Shown here: piece after piece, positions 7,901-15,451 of the stretch
How positions within the stretch are numbered: position 1 is the stretch's first letter
How the letters are laid out: each line of letters opens with the position of its first letter
DNA from: a virus
Virus record (IMG/VR): IMGVR_UViG_3300020034_000032
Span: 1 to 44,619 of that record
Length of the DNA: 44,619 nt
Reading direction: 5' to 3' (one strand)
Made by a program: the position numbers and the translations under genes
Notes under the pieces: generated by a model
What the model saw: the letters and a program-made list of their open reading frames with translations, nothing else
Database searches by the model: none
What the model was told of the DNA's origin: nothing

Positions 7901-9938
7901 CATTGACCATGTGAACCTGCAGGTTAAGGAAATGCACAACCTGTTGCACTCGCAGGACGGTCGGCTCAACACGAAGCTGGTCGACCATCTGCGGGAGACC
8001 CGGGCCAATGTGAAAGCTGACTGGATCGCCGACAACATCCCCAACGCGGACCGGCCCCGCCAGGTCCTCGGGGCGATCTACGAGGCAGCGCCGAAGGCGG
8101 AGGGCCGCAAGGAATTCGCGGGTGCTATCAGCAACGCTGCGGCCGGCGGCTACGCCCGGCTGGTCGAGGCACCGATCGCGCGGTGGAGCGTGCAGCCGCA
8201 GTACCTGGCGAACTACGGGCGGTCGATGAAGGAGTTCGACGGCTACCGGGCGATCATGGTCAAGAACGGTATCTCGCCGGAAGCGGCGATGGAGGCGTCC
8301 CGGAACATCAGCTACGGTCGTGCGTGGAATACCACCATGAAGTACGTGGACGACCCGACTGTCCGGGATCAGCTTGACATCGTGGGGAAGGCATTCTTTG
8401 GATTCAGCCGTGCGACGACGCAGTTCATCCGTCGTTGGTCGAAGCAGTTCATCGAAGACCCGCTACGCGCTCGCCGGCTCATGCTTTCATATGAGGCAGC
8501 GCAGCAGTCGGGTTTCATGTACAAGGATTCGAACGGCCAGCAGCAGTTCATCTTCCCGGGCTCGGGAGTTGCGCTGCGTGCGCTGTCGGACGGTTTGTCT
8601 CATCTGGGTGTTGGGGCCTACGTCCCAGCTTTACTCCCCAACCTGGGTTCCCGTTTTGCGTTCCTCAATCCTGGCCTTCAAGGACCATTCCAGTACTCAC
8701 TCACGCCGATCGGCAATATTCCACTCCGAGCCCTGGAAGCCGCTCTCCCGGGACACCGGGAAATGCTTGACCAAGTCGATACCGCTATCAACGGTCAGAT
8801 CTCGGCGGGGGAAGGATTCGCGGCGCAACTCGTCCCGACCGTGGGTAAGAACCTCTACCAGGCGCTCAACACCGACGACCGAAATTCAATGCTGGCCAGT
8901 GCTACGAATTCCGCCGTCCTCAATCTGATCGCAGCCGGGCAGGGCCCGCCACCGAACGCCGACGCGGCCGAGCGGCAGCTGTGGCAGACGAAGGTGCGGG
9001 CGGCGGTGAAGAACCAGCTGTACTTGCGTGCGGTGTTCGCGTTCTTCGCGCCGGCCGCGCCGTCGCAGCCGACCGAAGAAGTCGGCAAGTCGAACGAGGC
9101 GGACGCCAGTTATCAGGCGATCGGTATTCGTGGCCTCAACGACGAGTACAAGAAGATGATCAACGAGATGGGCTACGAGGAAGCCAACACCGTCTGGGCC
9201 GGGTTGCACCCGGACAAGCTGATGTACGCGGTGCCGACAACGCAGGTCTCCGAGAAGGGCGGCAGCATCGGCGCGACCACGGCGACGCTGGACTGGCTCC
9301 GCACGAACGAGAAGTTCATGAAGGGCTACTCGGGTATCTCGGCGTACTTCATTCCGCAGGCAATCCAGCAGGGCACGTTCGACATCCGCGCCTACAACGC
9401 CGAACTCGAACTGGGCCTGCGGCAGCACAAGACGACGGAGGACTACTTCAACGACGTCGCCTCCGCGAACTCGGCGAAGATCTACTTCGATGCGCTGCAC
9501 CAGCGGGACCTGGCGATCGCGCAGGAGCCTGACCTTGAGCCGAAGATCCGGGCCGCGTTCTCTGACTGGGCCTCGACCTTCGGCGCGCAGAACCCAGTGT
9601 TTGCCGCGTCGCAACCCGATTTCGGTGCGCAGACCACCAACGCCAAGGATCAGCTGGCCCAGCTGGGGCGGCTCGCCGCCGACAAGAACACGCCGGCCGA
9701 CGTGAACCGTACGCTGGTGGCGCAGATGGTCGGCTCGTACAACGCGTACCACCAGGCCCTGCTGCAATACCCGACCCAGTCGAACGCGGACAGCGCCGCG
9801 CGGGCTGTGATCGGATCGTCGTATAACCAGTGGTGGTCCCAGTTCCTGGGTCAGCACTATGAGATGGGTGGCGTGTATACCGGGGTCTTCCGCACCTTGG
9901 ACAACAAGACTCTCGATTCGCTATCTCAGGGGACATGA
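4917..9938 (+). CDS. Giant internal virion (ejection) protein candidate, 1673 aa
   Basis: The longest gene in the window. The protein is rich in Ala and Gly and largely helical, with Gln/Ala-rich N-terminal segments and a hydrophobic stretch near residues 110-140 (SALSVGAGIGEAAVEDV). No lysozyme or peptidase signature is evident. Its place right after the portal group and before the capsid, and the lack of a tail-assembly-chaperone pair, fit an internal/ejection protein of a short-tailed phage better than a tape measure. It starts at ATGA 4917. A block at about 8370-8900 uses many more A/T-ending codons than its flanks. Role inferred. Confidence 0.7.
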   Translation: MTQPDPSAFASQISSLSAANTALIRTPQIITALANVHGTPQQAGAINAFLEQQNNDSAAAAVQAAQGAGLSPQGAIDQYKAQLAAQNKHHGISGFFYHVTHNPVTDVLNKGTNFINSALSVGAGIGEAAVEDVTNAVIHPASLLHGGDFSHSTSLSDSIKQQAAAAGYDPSNPFSIAAFMASGQVREDLTDLQTKVAPATFIDVEHYVNNPEAYQRSITDSSSIPPDRKVAMLAAINGKEFQDLAKQISARSATVGHYVIHGVGLDPTSGSGKWMAAGVDLFVGFKFDPLIVVGGTAKAVYLAPVTLAGADDVGTVARVLTKPEGLSANAAAIFMTPGAVRTRQGFEYALNQTHKIQAAKAEGDLAKVGQYDAEFAKTAPDLYQFRGDFAGETQIKGFNTAPGAVRNPIIFGPGTPMKDLADVKQYFTSELGLQRLRLGMAVEKTAIMPGRLSLTGARQLRGVLSGAATARGVRRLTIDLRKAGYAHSLLATPGDNAAATAVVDAADPTGGLAAITAGAGSDLPAIEGAAGSAVLPSQARGAATAADIGDVVFARRAGRSLDSVQSGKELTGMSGTAQQLLRSLNPSTYNARMRLLAQRWSSTLNRDEVMTTAGIDMTDKVLKYGQIYLPRSYAHVLQGLYGIGDEGARKAILHSLGVSQLHAAGMGTTVGGKALIDKFEEEFANNTYGLTGSAWKDPATGMVRDSAIWASQLQEKLTLPNMQTLMKVAPKIGIWENTIGAALNRPVVNALTDLARIGWVFRAATAVRAVQEDLASVVGRERFGEHVLTFMAAKDAGLTIPYSAAAQRIFNTKAWQGLIAPVERYYRSQGISLASKLHPELGLEHISNHSPEMMAEMMGTYMSTHMRQMMNPDADIADMARAGYNVKRVRMRQKVGYGAKETFDNDGSMGGATAYAAHLKTVFGGDVDYANEVMNYIDRARHAPDADPNQLFDDLVATHMNNLRTPQYSRDSVFRDPNTNVDTQVATDEERYKAAIDHVNLQVKEMHNLLHSQDGRLNTKLVDHLRETRANVKADWIADNIPNADRPRQVLGAIYEAAPKAEGRKEFAGAISNAAAGGYARLVEAPIARWSVQPQYLANYGRSMKEFDGYRAIMVKNGISPEAAMEASRNISYGRAWNTTMKYVDDPTVRDQLDIVGKAFFGFSRATTQFIRRWSKQFIEDPLRARRLMLSYEAAQQSGFMYKDSNGQQQFIFPGSGVALRALSDGLSHLGVGAYVPALLPNLGSRFAFLNPGLQGPFQYSLTPIGNIPLRALEAALPGHREMLDQVDTAINGQISAGEGFAAQLVPTVGKNLYQALNTDDRNSMLASATNSAVLNLIAAGQGPPPNADAAERQLWQTKVRAAVKNQLYLRAVFAFFAPAAPSQPTEEVGKSNEADASYQAIGIRGLNDEYKKMINEMGYEEANTVWAGLHPDKLMYAVPTTQVSEKGGSIGATTATLDWLRTNEKFMKGYSGISAYFIPQAIQQGTFDIRAYNAELELGLRQHKTTEDYFNDVASANSAKIYFDALHQRDLAIAQEPDLEPKIRAAFSDWASTFGAQNPVFAASQPDFGAQTTNAKDQLAQLGRLAADKNTPADVNRTLVAQMVGSYNAYHQALLQYPTQSNADSAARAVIGSSYNQWWSQFLGQHYEMGGVYTGVFRTLDNKTLDSLSQGT

Positions 9939-10765
9939 TGGTTGGCGTCGCAGGTCCATCGCCGCAGGGCGGCGAACACTCGGGCGGCAGTAGCAGTGCA
10001 GCGCCGAGCGCCCAGGACTACATCAACCAGGCGAACGCGGCCACGCCGACGAGCAGCGGCAGCAGCGGTAACCCGGATACGTACCTCATCTATGCCGGCA
10101 CCACCAGCGTCGTCACGAACCAGTACGGCGATGTGCGGGTTGGCCACTTCAACCCACGTCCCGCGCCACAGAAGAACGCGTCCGAATACGCGCAGTTCAT
10201 CATCAGCCTGCAGGCCAGCAACCCGACCCTGTACAAGCAATACCAGCAGCAGTTGTACAAGGCCGGCTACTACGGCAGCAGCAAGCCGATCTATGGCACG
10301 TACACCGGCCGCGACGGCCAGGCCATTCAGCAGATGCTGACCGACTACGAGGCGGCCGACAGCGCCCGGGTGTCCAACGGGTTGGGTCGGCTCACCCCGG
10401 TCGACTATCTGTCCGACACGATCAAGAAGGGCGGCGCTGCGCTGGCCAACGGCGGTGTCACGAAGCAGCCGCTGACGATCCAGTACACCGACCCGGAAAC
10501 CCTCAAGGCCACACTACAGAGTGCTGCGCAGGACGGGCTCGGTCGTAACCTCACCGACAAGGAACTGTCCGCGTTCGTGTCGAAGTTCCACGGCGAGGAG
10601 GCGTCGGCGCAGACCGATGCGTACAACAACGCCAGCAGCATCACGCCGCCCGACGCGGGCGCTCAAGCGCAGGCACTGGTGACCACTCAGCATGGGCCGG
10701 AGCATGACCAGAAGCTGGCCGCCGGCTACCTCGACCAGATCAACCAGATGCTGGGCGTTTTGTAG
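9935..10765 (+). CDS. Probable internal virion protein
   Basis: A 276-aa protein starting at ATGATG 9935-9940, overlapping the stop of the giant gene. The N-terminal ~45 residues are Ser/Gly/Ala-rich and disordered; the rest is mixed helical with Gln-rich stretches (QYQQQLYKAGYY). No catalytic motif is visible. Its TAG overlaps the GTG of the peptidase gene. Being sandwiched between two virion candidates points to a structural or ejected protein. Confidence 0.62.
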   Translation: MMVGVAGPSPQGGEHSGGSSSAAPSAQDYINQANAATPTSSGSSGNPDTYLIYAGTTSVVTNQYGDVRVGHFNPRPAPQKNASEYAQFIISLQASNPTLYKQYQQQLYKAGYYGSSKPIYGTYTGRDGQAIQQMLTDYEAADSARVSNGLGRLTPVDYLSDTIKKGGAALANGGVTKQPLTIQYTDPETLKATLQSAAQDGLGRNLTDKELSAFVSKFHGEEASAQTDAYNNASSITPPDAGAQAQALVTTQHGPEHDQKLAAGYLDQINQMLGVL

Positions 10766-10821
10766 TGGCCGCCCTCGACGCTCACCAACTCCACGTGCTG
10801 CACGAGAAGCACCTTGCCGCC
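10763..10821 (+). repeat. Duplicated gene-start segment, copy 1
   Basis: Sequence around the TAGTG start-stop overlap and the next ~55 nt closely matches 12764-12822. Both encode AALDAHQLHVLH-x2-HLA directly after the start codon. See the second copy. Confidence 0.8.
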
Positions 10822-12141
10822 GTGGGCAACCCGAGCGGCAAGTCCGCTATCGACTACGCCAAGGAACAACTCGGCGTCAAGTATGTCTTCGGCGGCGAAG
10901 ACCCGGGCATTGAGTTCGACTGCTCAGGTCTCGTCCAGTATTCGTATGGCAAGGCCGGCATCAAGATGCCCCGCACCGCTGCGCAGCAACAGAAAGCCAC
11001 CAGCAGGGTATCGGCGGCGAACGCCAAGCCGGGCGACCTCGTCTTCTTTGGTAACCCGGCCACGCACGTCGGTATTTATCTCGGCAACGGCGAGTTTCTT
11101 GAGGCACCGCACACGGGCGACGTTGTTAAGATCGCCCACTTCAACCCGGCCTCGGTGACCTTCGGTCGCGTCAGTGGTTCGGATGCAGCAGCAGGAAGGA
11201 GCAGTGCCGTGGCGAATGCCAGTAACCCCGCCACCTATCAGTCGTACGGCTACGTCGCGACGCTCGCGAACTCGGTGCCTGACATCAAGAAGACGCTGAA
11301 CCAGGCGATCGCCGGCAACTGGTCGCCGCAGCGTTTCCAGGATCAGCTGCAGACCACGAACTGGTGGAAGCAGAACAGCGACACCGCGAAGAAGATGATC
11401 GCGCTGTCGAAGGCCGATCCGGCTGAGTACAACCAGCAACTCAAGAACGCCGAGAATCATGTGATGCGGCTGGCCGCGTCGCTGGGCGTCCCGATCTCCG
11501 CGTCGTTCGCGCAGAACCTCGCCCGGCAGGATCTGTTCCAAGGTCTCGACGACGAGGCGATGACGGCGACACTCGCCGCGAACTGGCACCCGACCCAGAT
11601 GACGGCGGGCATGGGCGGCAAGTCGGTCGAGTTGATCCAGCAGGCCCAGGCCCTGGCGAGCCAGTACGGGGTGAAGGTCACCGGGTCGTGGATCGACAAG
11701 GAAGTGCAGGCGGCGTTGAAGAACAACACCGGGGTCGAGGGTATCCAGGCGGCGCTGACCGACCTGGCGATCTCGGCGTTCCCGACGTTGGAGAAGCAAC
11801 TGCGGGCCGGCCAGACTGTGCAGCAGATTGCGCAGCCGTACATCGCGCAGATGGCGGCGACGTTGGAGGTGCCGGATTCGCAGATCCAGCTGACTGATCC
11901 GATGATCCAGAAGGCGTTGAACGGTCAGTTGCCGGCGGCGGACACGGCGACGGGGACAAAGGCTCAGGGCGGCGTCGGGGCGAAGCCAGCGGCGGCGACC
12001 GCCGCGACTGCGCCGACAACGCTCTACGATTTCACCAACGCGCTCCGCGCGGACCCGCGCTGGGACAAGACCGACAACGCTAAGGCGAGTGCGTACACGA
12101 TGCTGCACCAGCTGGGCCAGACGTTTGGTTTCGCGTCATGA
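10765..12141 (+). CDS. Virion-associated NlpC/P60 peptidoglycan hydrolase
   Basis: A 458-aa protein. Residues ~25-140 form an NlpC/P60 cysteine-peptidase domain: FDCSG with Cys53 as nucleophile, ATHVGIYLG with His101, and APHTGD with His116 as third polar residue. Such domains cut peptide bonds in peptidoglycan. The remaining ~310 residues are helical and Gln/Ala-rich like the neighbouring virion proteins. The location among internal proteins, apart from the endolysin-holin pair, suggests local wall digestion during DNA entry. The N-terminal 18 residues are nearly identical to those of the protein starting at 12766. GTG start overlaps the previous TAG. Confidence 0.85.
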   Translation: MAALDAHQLHVLHEKHLAAVGNPSGKSAIDYAKEQLGVKYVFGGEDPGIEFDCSGLVQYSYGKAGIKMPRTAAQQQKATSRVSAANAKPGDLVFFGNPATHVGIYLGNGEFLEAPHTGDVVKIAHFNPASVTFGRVSGSDAAAGRSSAVANASNPATYQSYGYVATLANSVPDIKKTLNQAIAGNWSPQRFQDQLQTTNWWKQNSDTAKKMIALSKADPAEYNQQLKNAENHVMRLAASLGVPISASFAQNLARQDLFQGLDDEAMTATLAANWHPTQMTAGMGGKSVELIQQAQALASQYGVKVTGSWIDKEVQAALKNNTGVEGIQAALTDLAISAFPTLEKQLRAGQTVQQIAQPYIAQMAATLEVPDSQIQLTDPMIQKALNGQLPAADTATGTKAQGGVGAKPAAATAATAPTTLYDFTNALRADPRWDKTDNAKASAYTMLHQLGQTFGFAS

Positions 12142-12224
12142 TGCCGTTGCTGCTCGGCTTCATCGACCTCGCTACTCACATGATCGTGCACTTCGTGTCC
12201 TACCTAGTCCCGGGGGTCTCATGA
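12138..12224 (+). CDS. 28-aa hydrophobic peptide
   Basis: A tiny frame beginning MMPLLLGFIDLATHMIV and ending LVPGVS, hydrophobic through most of its length and able to form one membrane span. Its ATG lies in the ATGA that stops the peptidase gene (12138-12141), and its own TGA lies in the ATGA that starts the methyltransferase gene (12221-12224). This double coupling is the main evidence that it is translated. No own Shine-Dalgarno is evident. Function unknown. Confidence 0.55.
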   Translation: MMPLLLGFIDLATHMIVHFVSYLVPGVS

Positions 12225-12766
12225 CAACGACCGAAGCGTCGTGGACGCCGCCGACGACCTGGCAGGAGCACCCGGAGCGCTGGCATGCCGACGACAATCA
12301 GGCCACCGAGCACGAGGTGTCGAAGCTGGTGGCCGCGTTTGTCACCGCGCTGCAGCCCGACTACTGCGTGGAGACCGGGACCAACTCGGCGCAGACGGCG
12401 CTGTGTATCGGTCGGGCACTGCTCGACAACCGGCACGGCCAGCTGATCACGTTGGAGACGGACCCGGATCTGGCGGCGGCGGCACAGCGCAAGCTGCGCG
12501 GCCTGCCGGTGACCGCGCTGAATGTGTCGTCGGTGAACTTCACGCCGACGCAGCGGATCGACTTTGCCTGGCTCGACAGCGAGACCTACCTGCGGCTTGC
12601 GGAGTTCAGCCTGTTCCGGCCGTACCTGCATGCTGGTTCGCTGGTCGGTTTCCACGACACCGCGCCGCACCATGGGGCCTGGGGCGACATGGTTGATCTG
12701 TTGCCGGATACCCGATCGATTCGTCTGCACACGCCGCGCGGCGTGACCTTCGTGCAGGTGATGTAG
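12221..12766 (+). CDS. Class I SAM-dependent methyltransferase-like protein
   Basis: A 181-aa protein with a Rossmann-type pattern: YCVETGTNSAQTA resembles the glycine-rich SAM loop, LITLETDPD gives the acidic end of strand 2, and FAWLDSE plus GSLVGFHDTAPH match the later motifs of the Methyltransf_24 type. The methyl acceptor cannot be read from sequence. ATG 12221 is set by the ATGA overlap. A methyltransferase in the middle of virion genes is unusual; it could modify a structural protein or a surface sugar, or be a passenger. Confidence 0.7.
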   Translation: MTTTEASWTPPTTWQEHPERWHADDNQATEHEVSKLVAAFVTALQPDYCVETGTNSAQTALCIGRALLDNRHGQLITLETDPDLAAAAQRKLRGLPVTALNVSSVNFTPTQRIDFAWLDSETYLRLAEFSLFRPYLHAGSLVGFHDTAPHHGAWGDMVDLLPDTRSIRLHTPRGVTFVQVM

Positions 12767-12822
12767 TGGCCGCTCTCGACGCCCATCAGCTGCATGTGCT
12801 GCACTTGCAGCACCTGGCCAAT
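12764..12822 (+). repeat. Duplicated gene-start segment, copy 2
   Basis: Matches 10763-10821 including the TAG/GTG overlap and the codons for AALDAHQLHVLH. Many differences fall at third codon positions, which suggests an old duplication or exchange kept by selection on the peptide. Confidence 0.8.
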
Positions 12823-13734
12823 ACGGGCCAAGGCACCCCGGTCGGTCCGGTCCAGGCCCCGGTCGGTCCCGCGACTCCGGCCTCACCTGCCGTCCCGGTG
12901 GCCGGCGGGCCGACGACGGGGACCGACGTCGGGTACGCCGATCTGATCAAGCAGACGCTAGCGTCGTGGGGGTTGAGTAGCCTTGGAGCCTTGGTCGATC
13001 AGCTTGGCCGCACAGGCGCAAGCCAAGATCAAATCACTCTACAAATCCAGCAGTCCCCTGAATATAAGGTCCGATTTGCTGGGAACGATGCTCGCATCGC
13101 CAATGGTCTTGCCGCCCTCGATCCCGCTACCTACATCGCCCTTGAGGGCCAGTATCGACAGATCCTTTCTCAGCTACCCGCAGGGTTTTATGACTCTAAG
13201 CAGGCGTTTGACGGATTCATTGGCAACGACATATCCCCCTCAGAATTATCTGACCGGGTCGCCGTCGCCAACCAGGTCTATCTGACCGCCAGCCCGCAGG
13301 TCCGCAACGCGTACGACACCTACTACGGCAACACCTCGGGCGTCGGTGGGGCGATCGCCACGATCCTCGACCAGAAGGTGGCGGCACCGATCATTGAGCA
13401 GCGGGCGCTCGCCGCCGAGATCGGTGGTGCCGCCGCGCAGTCCGGGCTGGCCCTGTCGAGTAAGGCGAATGCGACCGCCGCCGCGCAGCAGGGCGTGACG
13501 CTGGACTCGGCCCGGCAGACCTTCCAGGGCATCGCTGCCCGGATCGCCACGGACACGTCGCTGTCTGGCCGGTTCGGTACGACGTTCGGCCAGAACGAGG
13601 AGGAGCAGGCAAACCTACTCGGACAGGGAGCAATCGCCACGCAACAGTCCAACTTGTATAGCGAGGAAGCGGCACAATTCGCGGGTCGCGGTGGTGCCGA
13701 TACCACTTCAGGCAATGTTGGTGGTAACTTCTGA
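12766..13734 (+). CDS. Internal virion protein with shared N-terminal tag
   Basis: A 322-aa protein. Residues 1-18 repeat the tag of the peptidase (AALDAHQLHVLH, then HLA). A Pro/Val/Gly linker follows to ~residue 48. Next is a helical module with the pattern QIQQSPEYKVRF ... YIALEGQYRQIL ... SPSELSDRV, a type found in large actinophage virion proteins. The C-terminal half is Ala/Gln-rich. GTG start overlaps the methyltransferase TAG. Codons from about 12960 to 13260 are distinctly A/T-richer at third positions than the rest. Probably ejected or structural. Confidence 0.68.
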   Translation: MAALDAHQLHVLHLQHLANTGQGTPVGPVQAPVGPATPASPAVPVAGGPTTGTDVGYADLIKQTLASWGLSSLGALVDQLGRTGASQDQITLQIQQSPEYKVRFAGNDARIANGLAALDPATYIALEGQYRQILSQLPAGFYDSKQAFDGFIGNDISPSELSDRVAVANQVYLTASPQVRNAYDTYYGNTSGVGGAIATILDQKVAAPIIEQRALAAEIGGAAAQSGLALSSKANATAAAQQGVTLDSARQTFQGIAARIATDTSLSGRFGTTFGQNEEEQANLLGQGAIATQQSNLYSEEAAQFAGRGGADTTSGNVGGNF

Positions 13735-13737
13735 TCA

Positions 13738-13771
13738 CCCGGGGCCCCAGCCGCGCGGCTTAGGCCCCGGG
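13738..13771 (+). terminator. Strong hairpin after the internal-virion genes
   Basis: CCCGGGGCC (13738-13746) pairs perfectly with GGCCCCGGG (13763-13771); the loop contains a second palindrome, AGCCGCGCGGCT. There is no T run. It lies 4 nt after a stop codon and 5 nt before the tRNA, so it may terminate transcription or guide tRNA processing. Confidence 0.6.
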
Positions 13772-13776
13772 TGCCT

Positions 13777-13852
13777 AGCGACGTAGGGAAGCTCGGTTGT
13801 TCCCGCAGCCCTCATAAGGCTGAGATCGTGGGTTCGAATCCCACCGCCGCCA
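13777..13852 (+). tRNA. tRNA-Met-like (anticodon CAT)
   Basis: A full cloverleaf can be drawn over 76 nt: D stem GGGA/TCCC with an 11-nt loop containing GG, anticodon stem CAGCC/GGCTG with loop CTCATAA (anticodon CAT), T stem GTGGG/CCCAC with loop TTCGAAT. The acceptor stem 13777-13783 with 13845-13851 has two A-C mismatches, at the end pair and the fifth pair. No CCA is encoded after the A at 13852. The anticodon stem lacks the GGG/CCC pairs of an initiator. CAT could read Met, or Ile if lysidine-modified. The weak acceptor stem means it may be decaying. Confidence 0.68.
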
Positions 13853-13854
13853 CT

Positions 13855-13886
13855 CGCACCGGCCATCGACCGGCCGGCCCGGTGCG
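13855..13886 (+). terminator. Hairpin after the tRNA
   Basis: CGCACCGG (13855-13862) and CCGGTGCG (13879-13886) are a perfect 8-bp inverted repeat, with more GGCC pairing inside. It starts 3 nt past the tRNA. It may end the upstream transcript or help release the tRNA 3' end. The next ~95 nt up to 13982 show no gene and no convincing promoter. Confidence 0.5.
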
Positions 13887-13982
13887 TAACTCAGCCCGGT
13901 AGCCAAGTCCTGGCTCGCCCTTCCCCTGGGGACAGCCTTGTATTGGTGCCTCATGTGACGACGACAGGGAGCACACAAGTCA

Positions 13983-14453
13983 ATGGCAGACGACGACGAC
14001 CAGTTCGACGACGACGGTAACCCGATTGAGCCGCCGAAGAAGACCCCTGGCGCGATCATGCGCGAGAAGCTGGAAACGGCTTTGCGCGAGAACGCGGAAC
14101 TCAAGAAAGAACGCGAGACGATCGCGCTTGAGCGCAAGCAGGGTCAGATTTCGAAGTTTCTCCGGGGCGTCGAGTTGGATGAGGACATCGCGGAGTACGT
14201 GGCCAGAGACATCCCCGGCGAGGTGAACGAGCAGTCGTTCGCCACATGGCTGGAAACGAAGGGCAAGCGCTTCGGTTATCAGAAGCCGGAACCGTTGACC
14301 CCCGAGCAGGAGTACGTGGCGGAACAAGCGGCCCGAGTCAGTGCCGCGACAGCCAACGCGTCCCCGCCGCCACCCGGCCTCACCGTGGAATTGCTCAAGT
14401 CGCTGCCCCACAAGGAACTCATTCAGCGCGGCTACATCAACGCCGACGACTAG
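13983..14453 (+). CDS. Capsid scaffolding protein candidate
   Basis: A 156-aa protein with a very acidic start (ADDDDQFDDDGN), a long heptad-like charged helix from about residue 20 to 55 (EKLETALRENAELKKE), and a Pro-rich stretch near residue 125. This acidic-plus-coiled-coil layout directly before the capsid gene is typical of scaffolding proteins that guide prohead assembly. The ATG at 13983 has GGGAG about 13 nt upstream. No protease motif is seen. The call rests on composition and position. Confidence 0.7.
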   Translation: MADDDDQFDDDGNPIEPPKKTPGAIMREKLETALRENAELKKERETIALERKQGQISKFLRGVELDEDIAEYVARDIPGEVNEQSFATWLETKGKRFGYQKPEPLTPEQEYVAEQAARVSAATANASPPPPGLTVELLKSLPHKELIQRGYINADD

Positions 14454-14485
14454 GCCCTCGTCCTCTCATCACATGAGGACACTTA

Positions 14486-15451
14486 ATGGCCAACGTTCTT
14501 ACCGGTGGCTCTTCCGGCCAGCCGTGGGACCTTCTCGTCGAGACGGCCTACGACCGCCAGGTTGAGTACTACCTCCGCGACATGCCGCTGTGGCGGCAGG
14601 TCATCGACAAGAAGCCAGGACAGCAAGCGATGCCTGGCGACACCGTCACCCTCTCGCTCCACAACCCGTTCGCCGCGCTGGCCACCACGCCACTGACGGA
14701 GGTCACGGACCCCGACTCGGTCGCGGCTGTTGCGCCGACCCGTGTCAACGTGGTCATGAACGAATACGGCAACGCCGCGATCGCAACGCTGCGTCTGACC
14801 ACGCTCGGCTTTACGAAGCCGGACGCGGAAATGGCCCAGCTGATCGGCTTCAACATGGCCGACTCGATCGACGCGATCATCCGGGCCGTTGCGGACGCCG
14901 GCACAAACCTGCTGTTCGTCAACTCCGGCCTGCTCAAGACCGCGACTGGTACCGGCAACGGCGTGCTCGGCACCGACATCATGTCCCGCGCCCCGGCGAC
15001 CGTCGCAGTGAAGCTGCTGCAGCGCGCGAAGGTGCAGCCGAAGCAGAACAACCGGTTCGTCGGCATCATCCACCCGGATGTGGCCTACGACCTGCAGGCT
15101 GAGACCACGGCAACCGCGTGGAACGCGCCGCACACGGTCGGTACCGACACTGAAGCGATCTACTCCGGTGTGGTTGGCGACTACCAGGGTGCTCGGTATG
15201 TGGAGACGACCCGCTGCACGATCGCCGCGAACACGGCGACCCCGGTGGTCAACCTCTACTCGACGTACTACTTCGGCAAGCAGGCGCTGGTCGAGGCTAC
15301 GGCGATCGAGCCGCACATCATCGTCGGCCCGCAGACCGACAAGCTGAAGCGGTTCTTCCCGCTCGGCTGGTACTGCCTGTTCGGCAACTCCATCTACCGG
15401 CCGACCGCCCTCGTGACGGTCAAGACGGCCTCGTCTATCGCAGCGCTCTGA
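14486..15451 (+). CDS. Major capsid protein, N4-gp56 type
   Basis: A 321-aa shell protein. The opening (WDLLVETAYDRQVEYYLRDM), the early GDTVTLSLHNP stretch, the long VMNEYGNAAIATLRL-type strand and the late DKLKRFFPLGWYCLFG resemble the N4-gp56 capsid family, which has an HK97-like fold. It follows the scaffold candidate by 32 nt. Length is in the normal range. Nothing odd in codon use. It would be the most abundant virion protein. Confidence 0.85.
   Translation: MANVLTGGSSGQPWDLLVETAYDRQVEYYLRDMPLWRQVIDKKPGQQAMPGDTVTLSLHNPFAALATTPLTEVTDPDSVAAVAPTRVNVVMNEYGNAAIATLRLTTLGFTKPDAEMAQLIGFNMADSIDAIIRAVADAGTNLLFVNSGLLKTATGTGNGVLGTDIMSRAPATVAVKLLQRAKVQPKQNNRFVGIIHPDVAYDLQAETTATAWNAPHTVGTDTEAIYSGVVGDYQGARYVETTRCTIAANTATPVVNLYSTYYFGKQALVEATAIEPHIIVGPQTDKLKRFFPLGWYCLFGNSIYRPTALVTVKTASSIAAL

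Noticed and set aside
4917-9938. Tape-measure protein of a long-tailed phage
   Set aside because: It precedes the capsid gene, follows the portal group directly, and there is no tail-tube or chaperone frameshift pair upstream. Not fully excluded.
10924-12108. 394-aa leftward open frame
   Set aside because: Antisense to the NlpC/P60 gene, Arg/Leu-rich with no domain; the rightward frame has an intact active site.
13777-13852. Reading the tRNA as an attP integration site
   Set aside because: A full cloverleaf including the D arm is present rather than just a 3' half, and no integrase gene is visible in the window. It cannot be excluded without the host genome.
13777-13852. Initiator tRNA
   Set aside because: The anticodon stem lacks the three G-C pairs of initiators, and the end mismatch is A-C rather than the usual C-A.
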